Source: Marinospirillum sp035271045
GTDB taxonomy: Bacteria > Pseudomonadota > Gammaproteobacteria > Pseudomonadales > Halomonadaceae
DNA length: 64,000 bases
Direction: 5' to 3'
NCBI RefSeq assembly: GCF_035271045.1
Contig: NZ_DATESC010000018.1
Coordinates: 55,839-119,838 of the forward strand
This document shows, in pieces, positions 9,038 through 18,026 of the stretch. A model generated the notes under the pieces. The model saw only the letters and a list, made by a program, of their open reading frames with translations. It had not been told where the DNA came from and did not search any database. Positions within the stretch are counted from its first letter, which is position 1, and the number at the start of each line of letters is the position of its first letter. The position numbers and the translations under genes are program-made.

Positions 9038-9310
9038 GTGAATAAATCAGAACTAATCGACGCAATAGCAGCTAAGGCAGACCTTCCTAAAGTTTCTGCT
9101 GGTCGTGCGTTAGACGCAGTGCTTGAAGCTGTAACCGGTGCATTAAAGCAAGGCGATAGCGTTTCTTTGGTTGGTTTTGGTACGTTCTTAGTTAAAGAGC
9201 GTGCAGAGCGTAAAGGTCGTAATCCACAAAACGGTGAAGAAATCACCATTAAAGCCGCTAAAGTACCTAGCTTTAAGCCAGGTAAAGGTTTAAAAGACGC
9301 TGTTAATTGA
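9038..9310 (+). CDS. hupB: DNA-binding protein HU-beta
   Basis: Nucleoid protein that bends DNA as a dimer. The start is GTG at 9038 (MNKSELIDAIA), with AAGGGG at 9025-9030 spaced seven bases away; an upstream in-frame start would add a non-homologous leader. It has 90 residues, exactly the HU length. The family signature GFGTFLVKERAERKGRNPQNGEEI is visible in the DNA-binding arm. It lies between lon and ppiD, the standard arrangement, and is followed by its own terminator, fitting a strongly expressed single gene. Confidence 0.97.
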   Translation: MNKSELIDAIAAKADLPKVSAGRALDAVLEAVTGALKQGDSVSLVGFGTFLVKERAERKGRNPQNGEEITIKAAKVPSFKPGKGLKDAVN

Positions 9311-9335
9311 TTCAATAATAGCTGATGCTTTCAAG

Positions 9336-9362
9336 CGCACCTTCTACGGTGCGTTTTTTTTT
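9336..9362 (+). terminator. Terminator after hupB
   Basis: A perfect 6-bp stem CGCACC/GGTGCG with loop TTCTAC, followed by nine T. Confidence 0.92.
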
Positions 9363-9426
9363 ATAAAGCGTTATAATTAGTGGTCAAATACATTTTAAAC
9401 AACACCTTGCCCGAACTGAGAGCGAC

Positions 9427-11286
9427 ATGCTGGTAAAAATTAGAGAAAGATCAAAAGGAATAGTTGCTTACTTTTTAGTAGGCCTAATCGCCATTGCTTT
9501 TTCCCTATGGGGAATGGATTCGTTGTTCACTGCGATGCGCGGCGATCCTAATGAAGTGGCGCAAGTTAACAAGCAATCCATTAGCCAGTTTGAGGTTGAC
9601 CAAGTTGCCCAACAACAAATGCGTCAGCTGCAGCAGCAAGGTCAAATTGATTTAGAGCAAGTTGATATGAATTTGCTGCGTCAGTTTGCACTTAACCAGT
9701 TAATTCAAGAACAGCTACTGCAACAAAAAACTCAACAGCTTAATATGCAAATTTCAGATCGCCAATTAGAAAGGCAGATCGTGCGTATGAGTGCTTTTCA
9801 AGACGAGGCTGGTCGCTTTCAGCAAGACAACTTTAGCCAAGTGTTGAATCAGCAAGGTTTAACGCCGCAAGGTTTTCGTCAGCAATTAAAACAAGATTTA
9901 CTGAATCAGCAATTGTTAGGCGGTTTAGCAGACACTGAGTTTTTATTAACTAATGAAGTTGAGCAATTTCAAAGCCTTGTTGGTCAAACGCGTGATTACC
10001 GTTACAAAATCATTAAAACTGAAGATTATTTAAGCCAAATTGAAATTAGCAGTGAACAAATTGAACGTTTTTATCAGCAGAATCTTCAAAACTACCAAAC
10101 GCCAGAACAACTGCGTGTTAATTACTTGATTTTTGACCCAGCTAGCCTAGCCAAGCAGTTTACAGCTACCGAAGCTCAACTACAGGCTGAGTACGATCGC
10201 TACATAACCAATCTTAAAAATCAAAACAGTAACTACAGTGCTGCACATATTTTGCTGACTTACAAAACAGCAGAAGAAAAACAAGCAGCAACGCAGCGTT
10301 TAGAAGCGGTTAAAGAAGCTATTCAAGCAGGTGCTAGCTTTGCAAGCCAAGCGGCTGAAGTTTCAGACGATATTTCAACGGCCAAACAAGGTGGTAAGTT
10401 AGGTCGTATTCAGCCGGGTAGTTTAAATAAAAGTTTTGAGCAAGCTTTATTTGAGTTAGACACAGTCGGTGATCTTTCCGAAATTATTGAAACGGAATTT
10501 GGTTTGCACCTTATTCAATTAACGGCCAAAGAAAGCGTAGCGCTACCCAACTTTGCCAGTTTGCGTGAAGAATTAGTCGCGCGTGTTATTGCTCAGCCGG
10601 TACGTAATGCAACCACTGAAAAGTTAGAGCAACTACGCAATCTAAGTTTTAGCTCAACAAATTTAGGCGAAGTAGCCCAAGCCGCAGATCTAAAAATTCA
10701 AGTAAGTGATTGGTTGGCGCGTGAAGCATTAACTGGTATTTGGGCAGAACCTACGGTTAGCAAAGCTTTATTTACTGATGATTTAATTAAAGACAATTGG
10801 TTAACCGAGCCTTTGCGTTTAAACGATGGTCGTTATTTGGTTGTGGCGCGTGAAACGTATAAGCCACAGCAACAACAGCCACTTGATGATGTTTTAGTGC
10901 AGGTTACTGCTGAGTTAAAGGCACAAGAGTCCACTGAACTGGTGCGTAAAATGGCTCAGCAAGAATTAGACGCTTTACAAGCTAAGCAAGAAGTTAAAGG
11001 TGAGTGGCAAAGTGTTGAAGGTGTGACTCGTAATGATTTACGCCATGATCGAAGCATTAACGAAGCCGCTTTTCGTTTAAGTTTAAATAACGCTAGTGGT
11101 TCTGTGCGATTACTTAATGGTGATTCGGCATTAATCGAGTTGCAAGCCGTGATTAAAGGTAAAATAAGCACGAATGAAGCGGAAATTGAACAATTAAACC
11201 GTATGCTAGAAGACGACCAAGGTTATCGGATGCAGAACAAGTTTGTGCAGCAGCTTGAACGTAACGCTAAAATAACGCTACGTTAG
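9427..11286 (+). CDS. ppiD: Periplasmic folding chaperone / peptidyl-prolyl isomerase PpiD
   Basis: Inner-membrane-anchored chaperone that helps outer-membrane and secreted proteins fold as they leave the Sec translocon. 619 residues, the usual length. A short cytoplasmic tail (MLVKIRERSKG) is followed by one membrane segment (about 12-30, IVAYFLVGLIAIAFSLWGM). Then comes a SurA_N-like glutamine-rich region, and a parvulin domain at about 265-360 (SNYSAAHILLTYK, GGKLGRIQPG, ETEFGLHLIQL). It follows hupB. The next gene, nagZ, begins 12 bp after its stop, which is not the neighbour I would expect from Pseudomonas. Confidence 0.94.
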   Translation: MLVKIRERSKGIVAYFLVGLIAIAFSLWGMDSLFTAMRGDPNEVAQVNKQSISQFEVDQVAQQQMRQLQQQGQIDLEQVDMNLLRQFALNQLIQEQLLQQKTQQLNMQISDRQLERQIVRMSAFQDEAGRFQQDNFSQVLNQQGLTPQGFRQQLKQDLLNQQLLGGLADTEFLLTNEVEQFQSLVGQTRDYRYKIIKTEDYLSQIEISSEQIERFYQQNLQNYQTPEQLRVNYLIFDPASLAKQFTATEAQLQAEYDRYITNLKNQNSNYSAAHILLTYKTAEEKQAATQRLEAVKEAIQAGASFASQAAEVSDDISTAKQGGKLGRIQPGSLNKSFEQALFELDTVGDLSEIIETEFGLHLIQLTAKESVALPNFASLREELVARVIAQPVRNATTEKLEQLRNLSFSSTNLGEVAQAADLKIQVSDWLAREALTGIWAEPTVSKALFTDDLIKDNWLTEPLRLNDGRYLVVARETYKPQQQQPLDDVLVQVTAELKAQESTELVRKMAQQELDALQAKQEVKGEWQSVEGVTRNDLRHDRSINEAAFRLSLNNASGSVRLLNGDSALIELQAVIKGKISTNEAEIEQLNRMLEDDQGYRMQNKFVQQLERNAKITLR

Positions 11287-11298
11287 GCAGATTACACC

Positions 11299-12333
11299 AT
11301 GACTAGATTAATGCTTGACTTGCAAGGCCATCAATTAACGGTTGACGAACAACAACTATTAACACGTTTGCACGTTGGTGGCGTTATTCTTTTTGCTAGA
11401 AACATTCAAAATGCAGCCCAAGTGGCTGCTTTAGCGGCTGAAATACGCTCCATCCGCCCCGATATTTTATTGGCAGTTGACCAAGAAGGTGGCCGTGTAC
11501 AAAGGCTTAAAGAGGGTTTTACGCGCTTGCCTGCTATGCGTGAACTCGGTCATTTGTATACGCTTAATAATAACGCAGGATTAGATGCCGCACGTTTAAT
11601 GGGTCAATTAATGGCAGCTGAAGTCATTAATGTGGGTTTAGATCTAAGTTTTGCCCCCGTATTAGATATTGACTATAGTTATAGCGATATTATTGGCGAT
11701 CGTGCTTTTGCCTCTAATATCGACAGTTTAATACAACTTGCCCAAGCTTTTATTCGTGGTATGCACCAGTCAGGTATGTCTGCTACGGGTAAGCATTTCC
11801 CCGGTCATGGTTATGTTGCTGGTGACTCGCATACCTGCATACCATTAGATAAACGTTCATTAGCTGAAATTCAGGCTACTTGCTTAAAGCCTTTCGTTGC
11901 TTTGGCGAGTCAATTACAAGGCATTATGCCAGCACACATTATTTATACCGCTGTCGATGAACACCCCGCGGGTTTTTCTAAACGCTGGCTAAAAATGCTG
12001 CGTCAAGAATTAAATTTTACAGGCATGATTTTTAGTGATGATTTAGCAATGGAAGGCGCGAGCCAAGCAGGTAGTTTTCCACAACGTGCAGCAGCAGCTT
12101 TACAAGCTGGCTGCGATCAAGTGCTCGTTTGTAATAATCCAGCTGCAGCGCTTGAGGTTTTAAATTGGTTAGAAAGCCAAGAAATTGAAACGTGTAGTAA
12201 AATGGCGGCATTAAAAGCACAATCACCCAGCAGTAGCCATTGGCTAGCTTCGCCAGAGGCGCTATTAGCACGACAACTAGCAGAGCACCTTGTTGCAAAA
12301 GATTTGCAGTCGGTGTTAAACCTGCTTATTTAA
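11299..12333 (+). CDS. nagZ: Beta-N-acetylhexosaminidase NagZ
   Basis: Cytoplasmic family-3 glycoside hydrolase that removes GlcNAc from anhydro-muropeptides during peptidoglycan recycling; its products influence AmpC induction in many gammaproteobacteria. 344 residues. The family motif KHFPGHG begins at K165 and is followed by DSH, forming the His/Asp acid-base loop. The nucleophile region is FSDD (D247/D248). The substrate-binding motif DQEGGRVQRL is also present. No clear Shine-Dalgarno precedes ATG 11299. It heads a compact run nagZ-MscS-hpt. Confidence 0.96.
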   Translation: MTRLMLDLQGHQLTVDEQQLLTRLHVGGVILFARNIQNAAQVAALAAEIRSIRPDILLAVDQEGGRVQRLKEGFTRLPAMRELGHLYTLNNNAGLDAARLMGQLMAAEVINVGLDLSFAPVLDIDYSYSDIIGDRAFASNIDSLIQLAQAFIRGMHQSGMSATGKHFPGHGYVAGDSHTCIPLDKRSLAEIQATCLKPFVALASQLQGIMPAHIIYTAVDEHPAGFSKRWLKMLRQELNFTGMIFSDDLAMEGASQAGSFPQRAAAALQAGCDQVLVCNNPAAALEVLNWLESQEIETCSKMAALKAQSPSSSHWLASPEALLARQLAEHLVAKDLQSVLNLLI

Positions 12334-12351
12334 AATTAAAAAGGTAAGGCA

Positions 12352-13470
12352 ATGATTAAAGTCTTAGAAACAGTCTCTTCTTTGGGTGGCATCATACCCA
12401 TTGACTATGCTTGGATCATTCAAGTTTTTATTGTGATTTTGCTTGCCCTAGTGATTAACTTTTTTGCTAATCGCTTTATGGATAAACTGCATCACAGGTT
12501 TGAAAAATCTGCCAATGTATGGGACGACCTGTTTTTAGATGCTGCTCGCAAGCCTTTTAGTGTGTTTATTTGGGCGCAAGGTTTGTTATTGGCTCTAAAT
12601 ATTTTAAACCTTCATTCAACGTTTGAAATGGCTGAAACCATTGATTTAATGCGACGCTCAGTTTTTATTATTCTTTTTACTTGGTTTATGTTTCGTTTTA
12701 TTTCAGGAATGGAACTGCGTTTAACCAGTTCTGGTACGTTAAAAAAACCACTTGATTTAACCACCGCTAAAGCCATGAGTAAGCTGCTTAAAGCGGCTAC
12801 TTTTATTACTACTGCATTGGTTTTATTACAGACCCTTGGTTTTTCGGTTTCTGGCGTGCTTGCTTTTGGTGGTATTGGCGGCATTGCGATTGGTTTTGCA
12901 GCCCGTGACCTGCTTGCCAACTTTTTTGGTGCCATTATGATTTATCTTGACCGCCCTTTTGTCGTGGGCGATTGGGTACGTTCTCCTGACCGTGAAATCG
13001 AAGGCACAGTAGAAGACATTGGTTGGCGACTTACACGCATTAGAACGTTCGATCAGCGTCCGCTTTATGTACCTAATGCAGTATTTGCCAATATAGCGGT
13101 AGAAAATCCTTCACGTATGTTCAATCGTCGAATTAATGAAACCATTCGTATTCGTTACGAAGATGCCGACAAAATGCCCGTTATTATTGAGCGCGTGCGT
13201 CAATACTTAATTAAGCGTGATGATTTAGAAACGGAAAACCGAACATTAATTGTTAATTTTAATACCTATGGCCCATTTTCATTAGACTTTTTTATCTATA
13301 CCTTTACTAAGACAACTAACTGGGTTGATTATCACGGTATTAAGCAAGCTACGCTTTTAGGGATTTTTGACATCATCCGTAGCGAAGGTGCAGATATAGC
13401 TTTCCCAACCCAAACTTTGCATTTGCTTGAGGAACCAACGACCTCAGCATTAGGACAGGTTAACCCTTAA
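12352..13470 (+). CDS. MscS-family mechanosensitive ion channel
   Basis: Inner-membrane tension-gated channel that relieves hypo-osmotic shock. 372 residues with about four hydrophobic segments: roughly 20-40, 65-85, 100-118 and the pore helix from about 145 on. The conserved MscS core is clear: a glycine/alanine-rich pore helix (FGGIGGIAIGFAARDLLANF) followed by the beta domain (GAIMIYLDRPFVVGDWV). It is larger than E. coli MscS and closer in plan to the YnaI/YbdG-size members; the subfamily is not assigned. The stop overlaps the ATG of hpt (TAATG), showing translational coupling. Confidence 0.92.
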   Translation: MIKVLETVSSLGGIIPIDYAWIIQVFIVILLALVINFFANRFMDKLHHRFEKSANVWDDLFLDAARKPFSVFIWAQGLLLALNILNLHSTFEMAETIDLMRRSVFIILFTWFMFRFISGMELRLTSSGTLKKPLDLTTAKAMSKLLKAATFITTALVLLQTLGFSVSGVLAFGGIGGIAIGFAARDLLANFFGAIMIYLDRPFVVGDWVRSPDREIEGTVEDIGWRLTRIRTFDQRPLYVPNAVFANIAVENPSRMFNRRINETIRIRYEDADKMPVIIERVRQYLIKRDDLETENRTLIVNFNTYGPFSLDFFIYTFTKTTNWVDYHGIKQATLLGIFDIIRSEGADIAFPTQTLHLLEEPTTSALGQVNP

Positions 13471-14039
13471 TGAACGATGATCTGCACAATGAAATTGGAC
13501 GTATTCGTAAGGTCGCACAAGATGCTGATTGTCTAGCAACTAAACAACAAGTAAAGCAGGCGTTTGATCAAATGGCCGTAGCGATTACTGAGCGTTTAAA
13601 AGACAAGTTGCCAGTGGTTTACTGTGTAATGAATGGCGGTATGTTTACCACTTCAGAATTACTTAAACGCCTTGATTTTCCACTAGAGGTTGATTATCTA
13701 CACGCGACGCGTTATCGCCGTAAAACTGAAGCAGGTGACTTACATTGGCGTGTAGAACCTGAAGTCGCTATGAAGGGTCGTACAGTGCTTATTATTGATG
13801 ATATTCTTGATGAAGGTGCAACCCTTGCGGCAATTTTGGATCATTGCCGTGCTCAGGGTGCAAAAGAAGTGACTTGTGCGGTATTGGTTGATAAGCAACA
13901 TAATCGTAAAGCTGTTGAAGGTTTTACGGCTGATTTTACTGGTTTAACGATTGAAGACCGCTACCTATTTGGTTGTGGTATGGACTATCAAGGTTATTTA
14001 CGCAACTTACCTGCCATTTATGCGCCTAAAGGACTCTAG
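13470..14039 (+). CDS. hpt: Hypoxanthine-guanine phosphoribosyltransferase
   Basis: Purine-salvage enzyme that joins hypoxanthine or guanine to PRPP. 189 residues. The PRPP-binding loop VLIIDDILDEGAT lies at about 105-117. It overlaps the MscS gene by one base. nagZ-hpt clusters occur in related gammaproteobacteria. Only 35 bp separate its stop from the first gene of the Ter operon, and I see no hairpin between, so read-through into that operon is possible. Confidence 0.9.
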   Translation: MNDDLHNEIGRIRKVAQDADCLATKQQVKQAFDQMAVAITERLKDKLPVVYCVMNGGMFTTSELLKRLDFPLEVDYLHATRYRRKTEAGDLHWRVEPEVAMKGRTVLIIDDILDEGATLAAILDHCRAQGAKEVTCAVLVDKQHNRKAVEGFTADFTGLTIEDRYLFGCGMDYQGYLRNLPAIYAPKGL

Positions 14040-14074
14040 TTTCCTTTTTTATTTCTGCCATTAAATTATTTAAG

Positions 14075-15238
14075 ATGACAAAAATGCCTTCTACTTCCCG
14101 ATTAAGTGCAGCGTTAAAACGTGGCACTATTCATGTTGATCTTGCTGCAACACCCTTAAATCCATGTGACTTTTTTGATTTTGCTGAACGCAGAAACCCT
14201 AAACGCGCCTTTTTATTTGTATCAAAGGTGTTGGGTCGTCATATTCCGGTTAAGCCGGCATTAATGGAACACAGTTACCAAGCATTAGCGGCAAAAATTC
14301 CTACCGATTTACCTAGCCCAGTATTAATGATTGGCATGGCTGAAACAGCGGTCGGTTTAGGTGCTGGCGTACACAGGGCTTACAGCCAGCAGCGTAATGG
14401 CGATTCAAGTATTTCAGACGTGGTTTACTTGGTGAGTACGCGTCACCCTGTTGGCGATGAAGCAGGAAACGCACCGCTATTTACCCATTTCGAAGAAGAG
14501 CATAGCCACGCTAGCAATCATTTAATTCACCTGCCAACTCAACCAGAAATACGTAAGCTCATGTTGCAAGCGCGTTCTTTAGTGTTGGTCGATGACGAAG
14601 CGTCTACGGGCAATACGTTTATTAATTTATTTCGTGCTTTAACTCAAGCTGGATTAAATCAGCTAGAACAGCTAGTCACTTGTACATTAACCGATTGGTC
14701 AGCCGGTGCAGTTAGCCGCACGATTACCCAGTTGCCCGTGCAGGAAGTGTCATTATTGCAAGGCCGCTATAGTTTTGAAGAAGATTTACAAGCACCGTTG
14801 CCCGAAATGCCCGACGTTGCCACAACAGCAGCGGGCGCATGGCCAATAAATCCTGCTCAAGATTGGGGGCGTTTAGGCGTTACTCACGTTGCAGATAATT
14901 TAGGTGCTGATATAAAGGTGCAAGCCGGTGAGCGTATTTTGGTATTAGGAACGGGTGAATTTGTGTGGCGACCTTTTTTATTGGCCGAACGCTTAGAAAA
15001 AGCCGGTGCCAAGGTGCATTTTAGTTCAACCAGTCGTTCACCGATTGCGTTAGGCCATGCGATAAAAAGTGCTTTTTATTTTACGGATAATTATGGTTTA
15101 GGCATTCCTAACTACTTGTATAACGTTGACCCCAGCGAATACAACCGAATTTTCTTGTGTGCAGAAACCCCTGCTGCTTCACTGTCTGAAGCATTAATCA
15201 ATCAACTAGGTGCAGAGGTGGTAATTGATGGATGCTAA
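14075..15238 (+). CDS. Ter-operon phosphoribosyltransferase with TRSP domain (PRTase_2 type)
   Basis: 387 residues. The N-terminal two thirds are a phosphoribosyltransferase, with PRPP-binding loop VLVDDEASTGNT at 170-181. The C-terminal third carries the motif that names the TRSP domain (TSRSP, 319-323) and a following NYGLGIPNYLYN stretch. This two-domain architecture is known almost only from Ter stress operons, where it is proposed to help make a nucleoside- or nucleotide-like metabolite from PRPP; the product is unknown. The start is ATG 14075; ATG 14084 is an alternative and neither has a strong ribosome site. The end overlaps the next gene by 11 bp. First gene of a nine-gene run. Confidence 0.85.
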   Translation: MTKMPSTSRLSAALKRGTIHVDLAATPLNPCDFFDFAERRNPKRAFLFVSKVLGRHIPVKPALMEHSYQALAAKIPTDLPSPVLMIGMAETAVGLGAGVHRAYSQQRNGDSSISDVVYLVSTRHPVGDEAGNAPLFTHFEEEHSHASNHLIHLPTQPEIRKLMLQARSLVLVDDEASTGNTFINLFRALTQAGLNQLEQLVTCTLTDWSAGAVSRTITQLPVQEVSLLQGRYSFEEDLQAPLPEMPDVATTAAGAWPINPAQDWGRLGVTHVADNLGADIKVQAGERILVLGTGEFVWRPFLLAERLEKAGAKVHFSSTSRSPIALGHAIKSAFYFTDNYGLGIPNYLYNVDPSEYNRIFLCAETPAASLSEALINQLGAEVVIDGC

Positions 15239-15989
15239 ACGTCCGCTGGTTTTTGTTGATTTAGACGATACTTTGTTTCAAACCGCCCGAAAAATGCCTA
15301 ATCAGCAAGCTAAGCAAGTAGCTGCGTTTGATAAAGAAGGGCAACCTAATAGTTTTATGAATTCAGTGCAACAAAGCTTATTTAGCTGGTTAAGCCGTTC
15401 TACTGATGTGATTCCTGTGACAGCACGCAGCATTGAAGCTTATAGTCGCGTTAAACTTCCCTTTACCCACGGGGCGATTTGTTCGTTTGGTGGTAGTATT
15501 TTATTGGCTAATGGCAAGCTTGATAAGACTTGGCATCATTTAATGCATCAGCAGCTTGATGCGTTGCAAGCCCACTTAAAACAACTGAGTGTGGCAAGCC
15601 TTGCTGTAGGGTATGAATTAGGCGTGAGTATAAGAAGTTGGGTCGTGGAAGAGGAAGGTTTAGGTCTGTATGTTGTTGTTAAGCAAGGCGAAGGTAACGA
15701 TGCACTGCTGCAGCAGGTCTTACAAGCCGTTGCAGCACAAGGCTTATTGGTGGGTATGCAGGCACACACCAATAGTAATAATTTAGCATTTTTGCCTAAT
15801 TGCTTGTCTAAACAAAATGCGGTTAAAGAATGGTTGCAGCGCGACCAAGCTTTGCACGGTGAGCGACCTGTACTTGGTTTTGGTGATAGCATCAGTGACT
15901 TAGGCTTTTTACAGCAGTGTCATTTTTGGGCAACGCCAGCGCAAAGCCAACTAGCTACTAAATTTTTGAAAAGAGGTGTTAATGACTAA
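15228..15989 (+). CDS. HAD-family hydrolase of the Ter operon
   Basis: 253 residues. HAD motif I is VDLDDT, with nucleophile D11 and acid-base D13; the late acidic motif is GFGDSISDLGF near the C-terminus. The size of the cap between them (about 130 residues) fits a C2-type, Cof/sucrose-phosphatase-like phosphohydrolase. The ATG at 15228 lies inside the end of the preceding gene, so the two are translationally coupled. In Ter metabolite modules, HAD proteins are thought to dephosphorylate the phosphoribosyl intermediate. The substrate is not known, so no gene symbol is given. Confidence 0.85.
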   Translation: MDAKRPLVFVDLDDTLFQTARKMPNQQAKQVAAFDKEGQPNSFMNSVQQSLFSWLSRSTDVIPVTARSIEAYSRVKLPFTHGAICSFGGSILLANGKLDKTWHHLMHQQLDALQAHLKQLSVASLAVGYELGVSIRSWVVEEEGLGLYVVVKQGEGNDALLQQVLQAVAAQGLLVGMQAHTNSNNLAFLPNCLSKQNAVKEWLQRDQALHGERPVLGFGDSISDLGFLQQCHFWATPAQSQLATKFLKRGVND

Positions 15990-17076
15990 TAAGCTGCAAA
16001 CATTAGATACGATAGGCAGCGGTAGCTATGCAGCAGATGAGGTTTGTTTTTTGCTAAAAGCCGTGAATCTTGCCACGACTGATGTAGCAGAAAAAGAGTA
16101 TTTAATTCAAACTAAAAAAAAGCATTACTCAGAAATGATTAGCTTAGAGCAGCCGCCTAGTGCCGCCCACTTGGAATTATACAACCAAGCGCTAGAGCAG
16201 CACAGTCAGCGCATGGCAGAAGGTGTACAGCGCCTTGCTTTAGGTATCAGTCAGCAATTACCCCAAGATCCGATTATTCTTTTATCTTTGGTGCGTGCCG
16301 GATTACCTTTGGGCGTACTGTTGCGCCGTGCTTTATTAAGTTTGGGTCGTGAAGCGATTCATTATGGTATTAGTATTATTCGTGATCGAGGCATCGACCA
16401 AGTTGCCTTGAATGCGGTGATTGAACAACACGGTGCGGATAATCTGCTGTTTGTTGATGGCTGGACGGGTAAGGGTGCGATTGCTACCGAATTAAAAACT
16501 TGTTTAGCGCAACACCCGCACTTTAATAGCGCCCCTAAGTTAGTTGTGCTTGCTGATCCTTGTGGCAAAGCTTGGATGGCGGCTTCTGCTGAAGATTGGT
16601 TAATTCCTTCGGGTATTTTGGGTGCAACTGTGTCGGGTTTGGTGTCGCGTTCTATTTGGCCAACAGAATCGGGTGTACATGGCTGCGTATTTTATGATGA
16701 ATTAGCGGACTATGACGTTAGCCAAGCCTTTATTGAACAACTGGATGCGCTGCGTTTAACCTTGGGTAATTTAGAAGCTTGTCAGCCTTGGCTACCCGCT
16801 CAAAAAACTTTCTTGCAAGAACGGGCTAATTCAGTGGTAAGCCAGCTAGCCGAGCAGTTTGCTGTGACTAACTTAAACCGCATTAAACCGGGCATTGCTG
16901 AAGCGACCCGTGCGGTGTTGCGCCGCGTACCTGAAGCAGTATTTGTGCAAAATAAACAAGACACTGACGTACAACTTTTGGTTTATTTAGCAGAAAAAAA
17001 TGGCGTTACAGTACAAGAAATTGGATCACTACTTGGGCCTTACAGCGCTTTAACCTTAATTCGGAGCTTAGGTTAA
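15982..17076 (+). CDS. Ter-operon phosphoribosyltransferase with PELOTA-like C-terminus (PRTase_1 / 'StiP' family)
   Basis: 364 residues from ATG 15982; an in-frame GTG two codons upstream is possible, but AGAGG sits at the right distance for the ATG. The central region holds a divergent PRTase with PRPP-loop-like motif DGWTGKG (159-165) and conserved SLVRAGLPLGVLLRRAL. The C-terminal 60 residues (LAEKNGVTVQEIGSLLGPYSALTLIRSL) resemble the PELOTA RNA-binding fold attached to this family. Databases often call it 'cysteine protease StiP', a name not supported by anything in this sequence. It overlaps the HAD gene by 8 bp and the lyase gene by one base. Probably the second PRPP-using step of the Ter pathway. 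Confidence 0.83.
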   Translation: MTNKLQTLDTIGSGSYAADEVCFLLKAVNLATTDVAEKEYLIQTKKKHYSEMISLEQPPSAAHLELYNQALEQHSQRMAEGVQRLALGISQQLPQDPIILLSLVRAGLPLGVLLRRALLSLGREAIHYGISIIRDRGIDQVALNAVIEQHGADNLLFVDGWTGKGAIATELKTCLAQHPHFNSAPKLVVLADPCGKAWMAASAEDWLIPSGILGATVSGLVSRSIWPTESGVHGCVFYDELADYDVSQAFIEQLDALRLTLGNLEACQPWLPAQKTFLQERANSVVSQLAEQFAVTNLNRIKPGIAEATRAVLRRVPEAVFVQNKQDTDVQLLVYLAEKNGVTVQEIGSLLGPYSALTLIRSLG

Positions 17077-18026
17077 TGAAGCAAATAACCCCCTATGCTT
17101 TAGGTGCTACCTTATATATGCCTGCGTTGCGAGAGGATATTTTAGACATTGTTTTTCGCCACAAACTTTCTCAGCTACGTTCTTTAGTGGTGTGTTTAGA
17201 AGATGCGGTTGCTGAAGTTGATGTGCCTAGGGCACTTGAAAAATTGCATTGGTTGCTGACTAATATTGAACAACGCGGTGGACGTTTGACGAAAGGCCCG
17301 TTGCTTTTTGTGCGCCCACGCGATGCAGCAATGGCAGCCGTTTTAAATGACTGGCCGCTAATAAAGCACATTGATGGTTTTGTGTTACCTAAAATACGCC
17401 TAAGTAATTTATCCGCTTGGTCAGCAGCGGTGACTAATCCTAACTTATTGCTGATGCCAACGTTAGAAACAGCCGACGTTTTTAATCCTAACGCTATGGT
17501 AGAGCTTGGCTCAGCACTTAAAAGTACGTTAGACAAACGCATTATTGCCTTGCGTATTGGGGGTAATGATCTGCTAGGCTGCTTAGGTTTGCGTAGAAAC
17601 CCACAAACTACTCTTTATGATACGCCGATGGGTTATGCCATCCCTATGTTGGTTAGCATTATGGGAACACAAGGGTTTGCTTTAACCGCACCTGTTTTTG
17701 AACAACTGGCAAGTTCACCGCTTTTAAAAGCCGAATTGGAGTTGGACATTGCCCACGGTTTGGTAGGTAAAACAGCCATTCACCCCAGTCAAATTAATAC
17801 CATTCAACACAGTTTAAGGGTGAGTTTAGATGACCTTAATAGCGCTAATTTATTATTAAGTGATTCAGCACCGGCAGTGTTTCAATACAATGGTGCGATG
17901 TGTGAACCTGCCACCCACTTAAAATGGGCAATGAATATTTTACAGCGGGCTAAGTTGTATGGTGTAAAAGCCACGCTAAAAAGTAATCAAGAATCTCACG
18001 TTCGCCTTGCTGGAGCTAATACTTAA
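17076..18026 (+). CDS. CitE-like HpcH/HpaI aldolase/lyase of the Ter operon
   Basis: 316 residues with the TIM-barrel plan of the citrate-lyase beta/malyl-CoA-lyase superfamily (Ter-associated C-C bond lyase group). Conserved points are LVVCLEDAV near the N-terminus, the substrate arginine in LLFVRPRD, Mg-binding Glu in LMPTLETADVF, LRIGGNDLLG, and the late KTAIHPSQI characteristic of CitE. It should make or break a carbon-carbon bond in a small metabolite. One-base overlaps with both neighbours (stop/start ATGA or TAATG) put it firmly in the operon. Confidence 0.87.
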   Translation: MKQITPYALGATLYMPALREDILDIVFRHKLSQLRSLVVCLEDAVAEVDVPRALEKLHWLLTNIEQRGGRLTKGPLLFVRPRDAAMAAVLNDWPLIKHIDGFVLPKIRLSNLSAWSAAVTNPNLLLMPTLETADVFNPNAMVELGSALKSTLDKRIIALRIGGNDLLGCLGLRRNPQTTLYDTPMGYAIPMLVSIMGTQGFALTAPVFEQLASSPLLKAELELDIAHGLVGKTAIHPSQINTIQHSLRVSLDDLNSANLLLSDSAPAVFQYNGAMCEPATHLKWAMNILQRAKLYGVKATLKSNQESHVRLAGANT

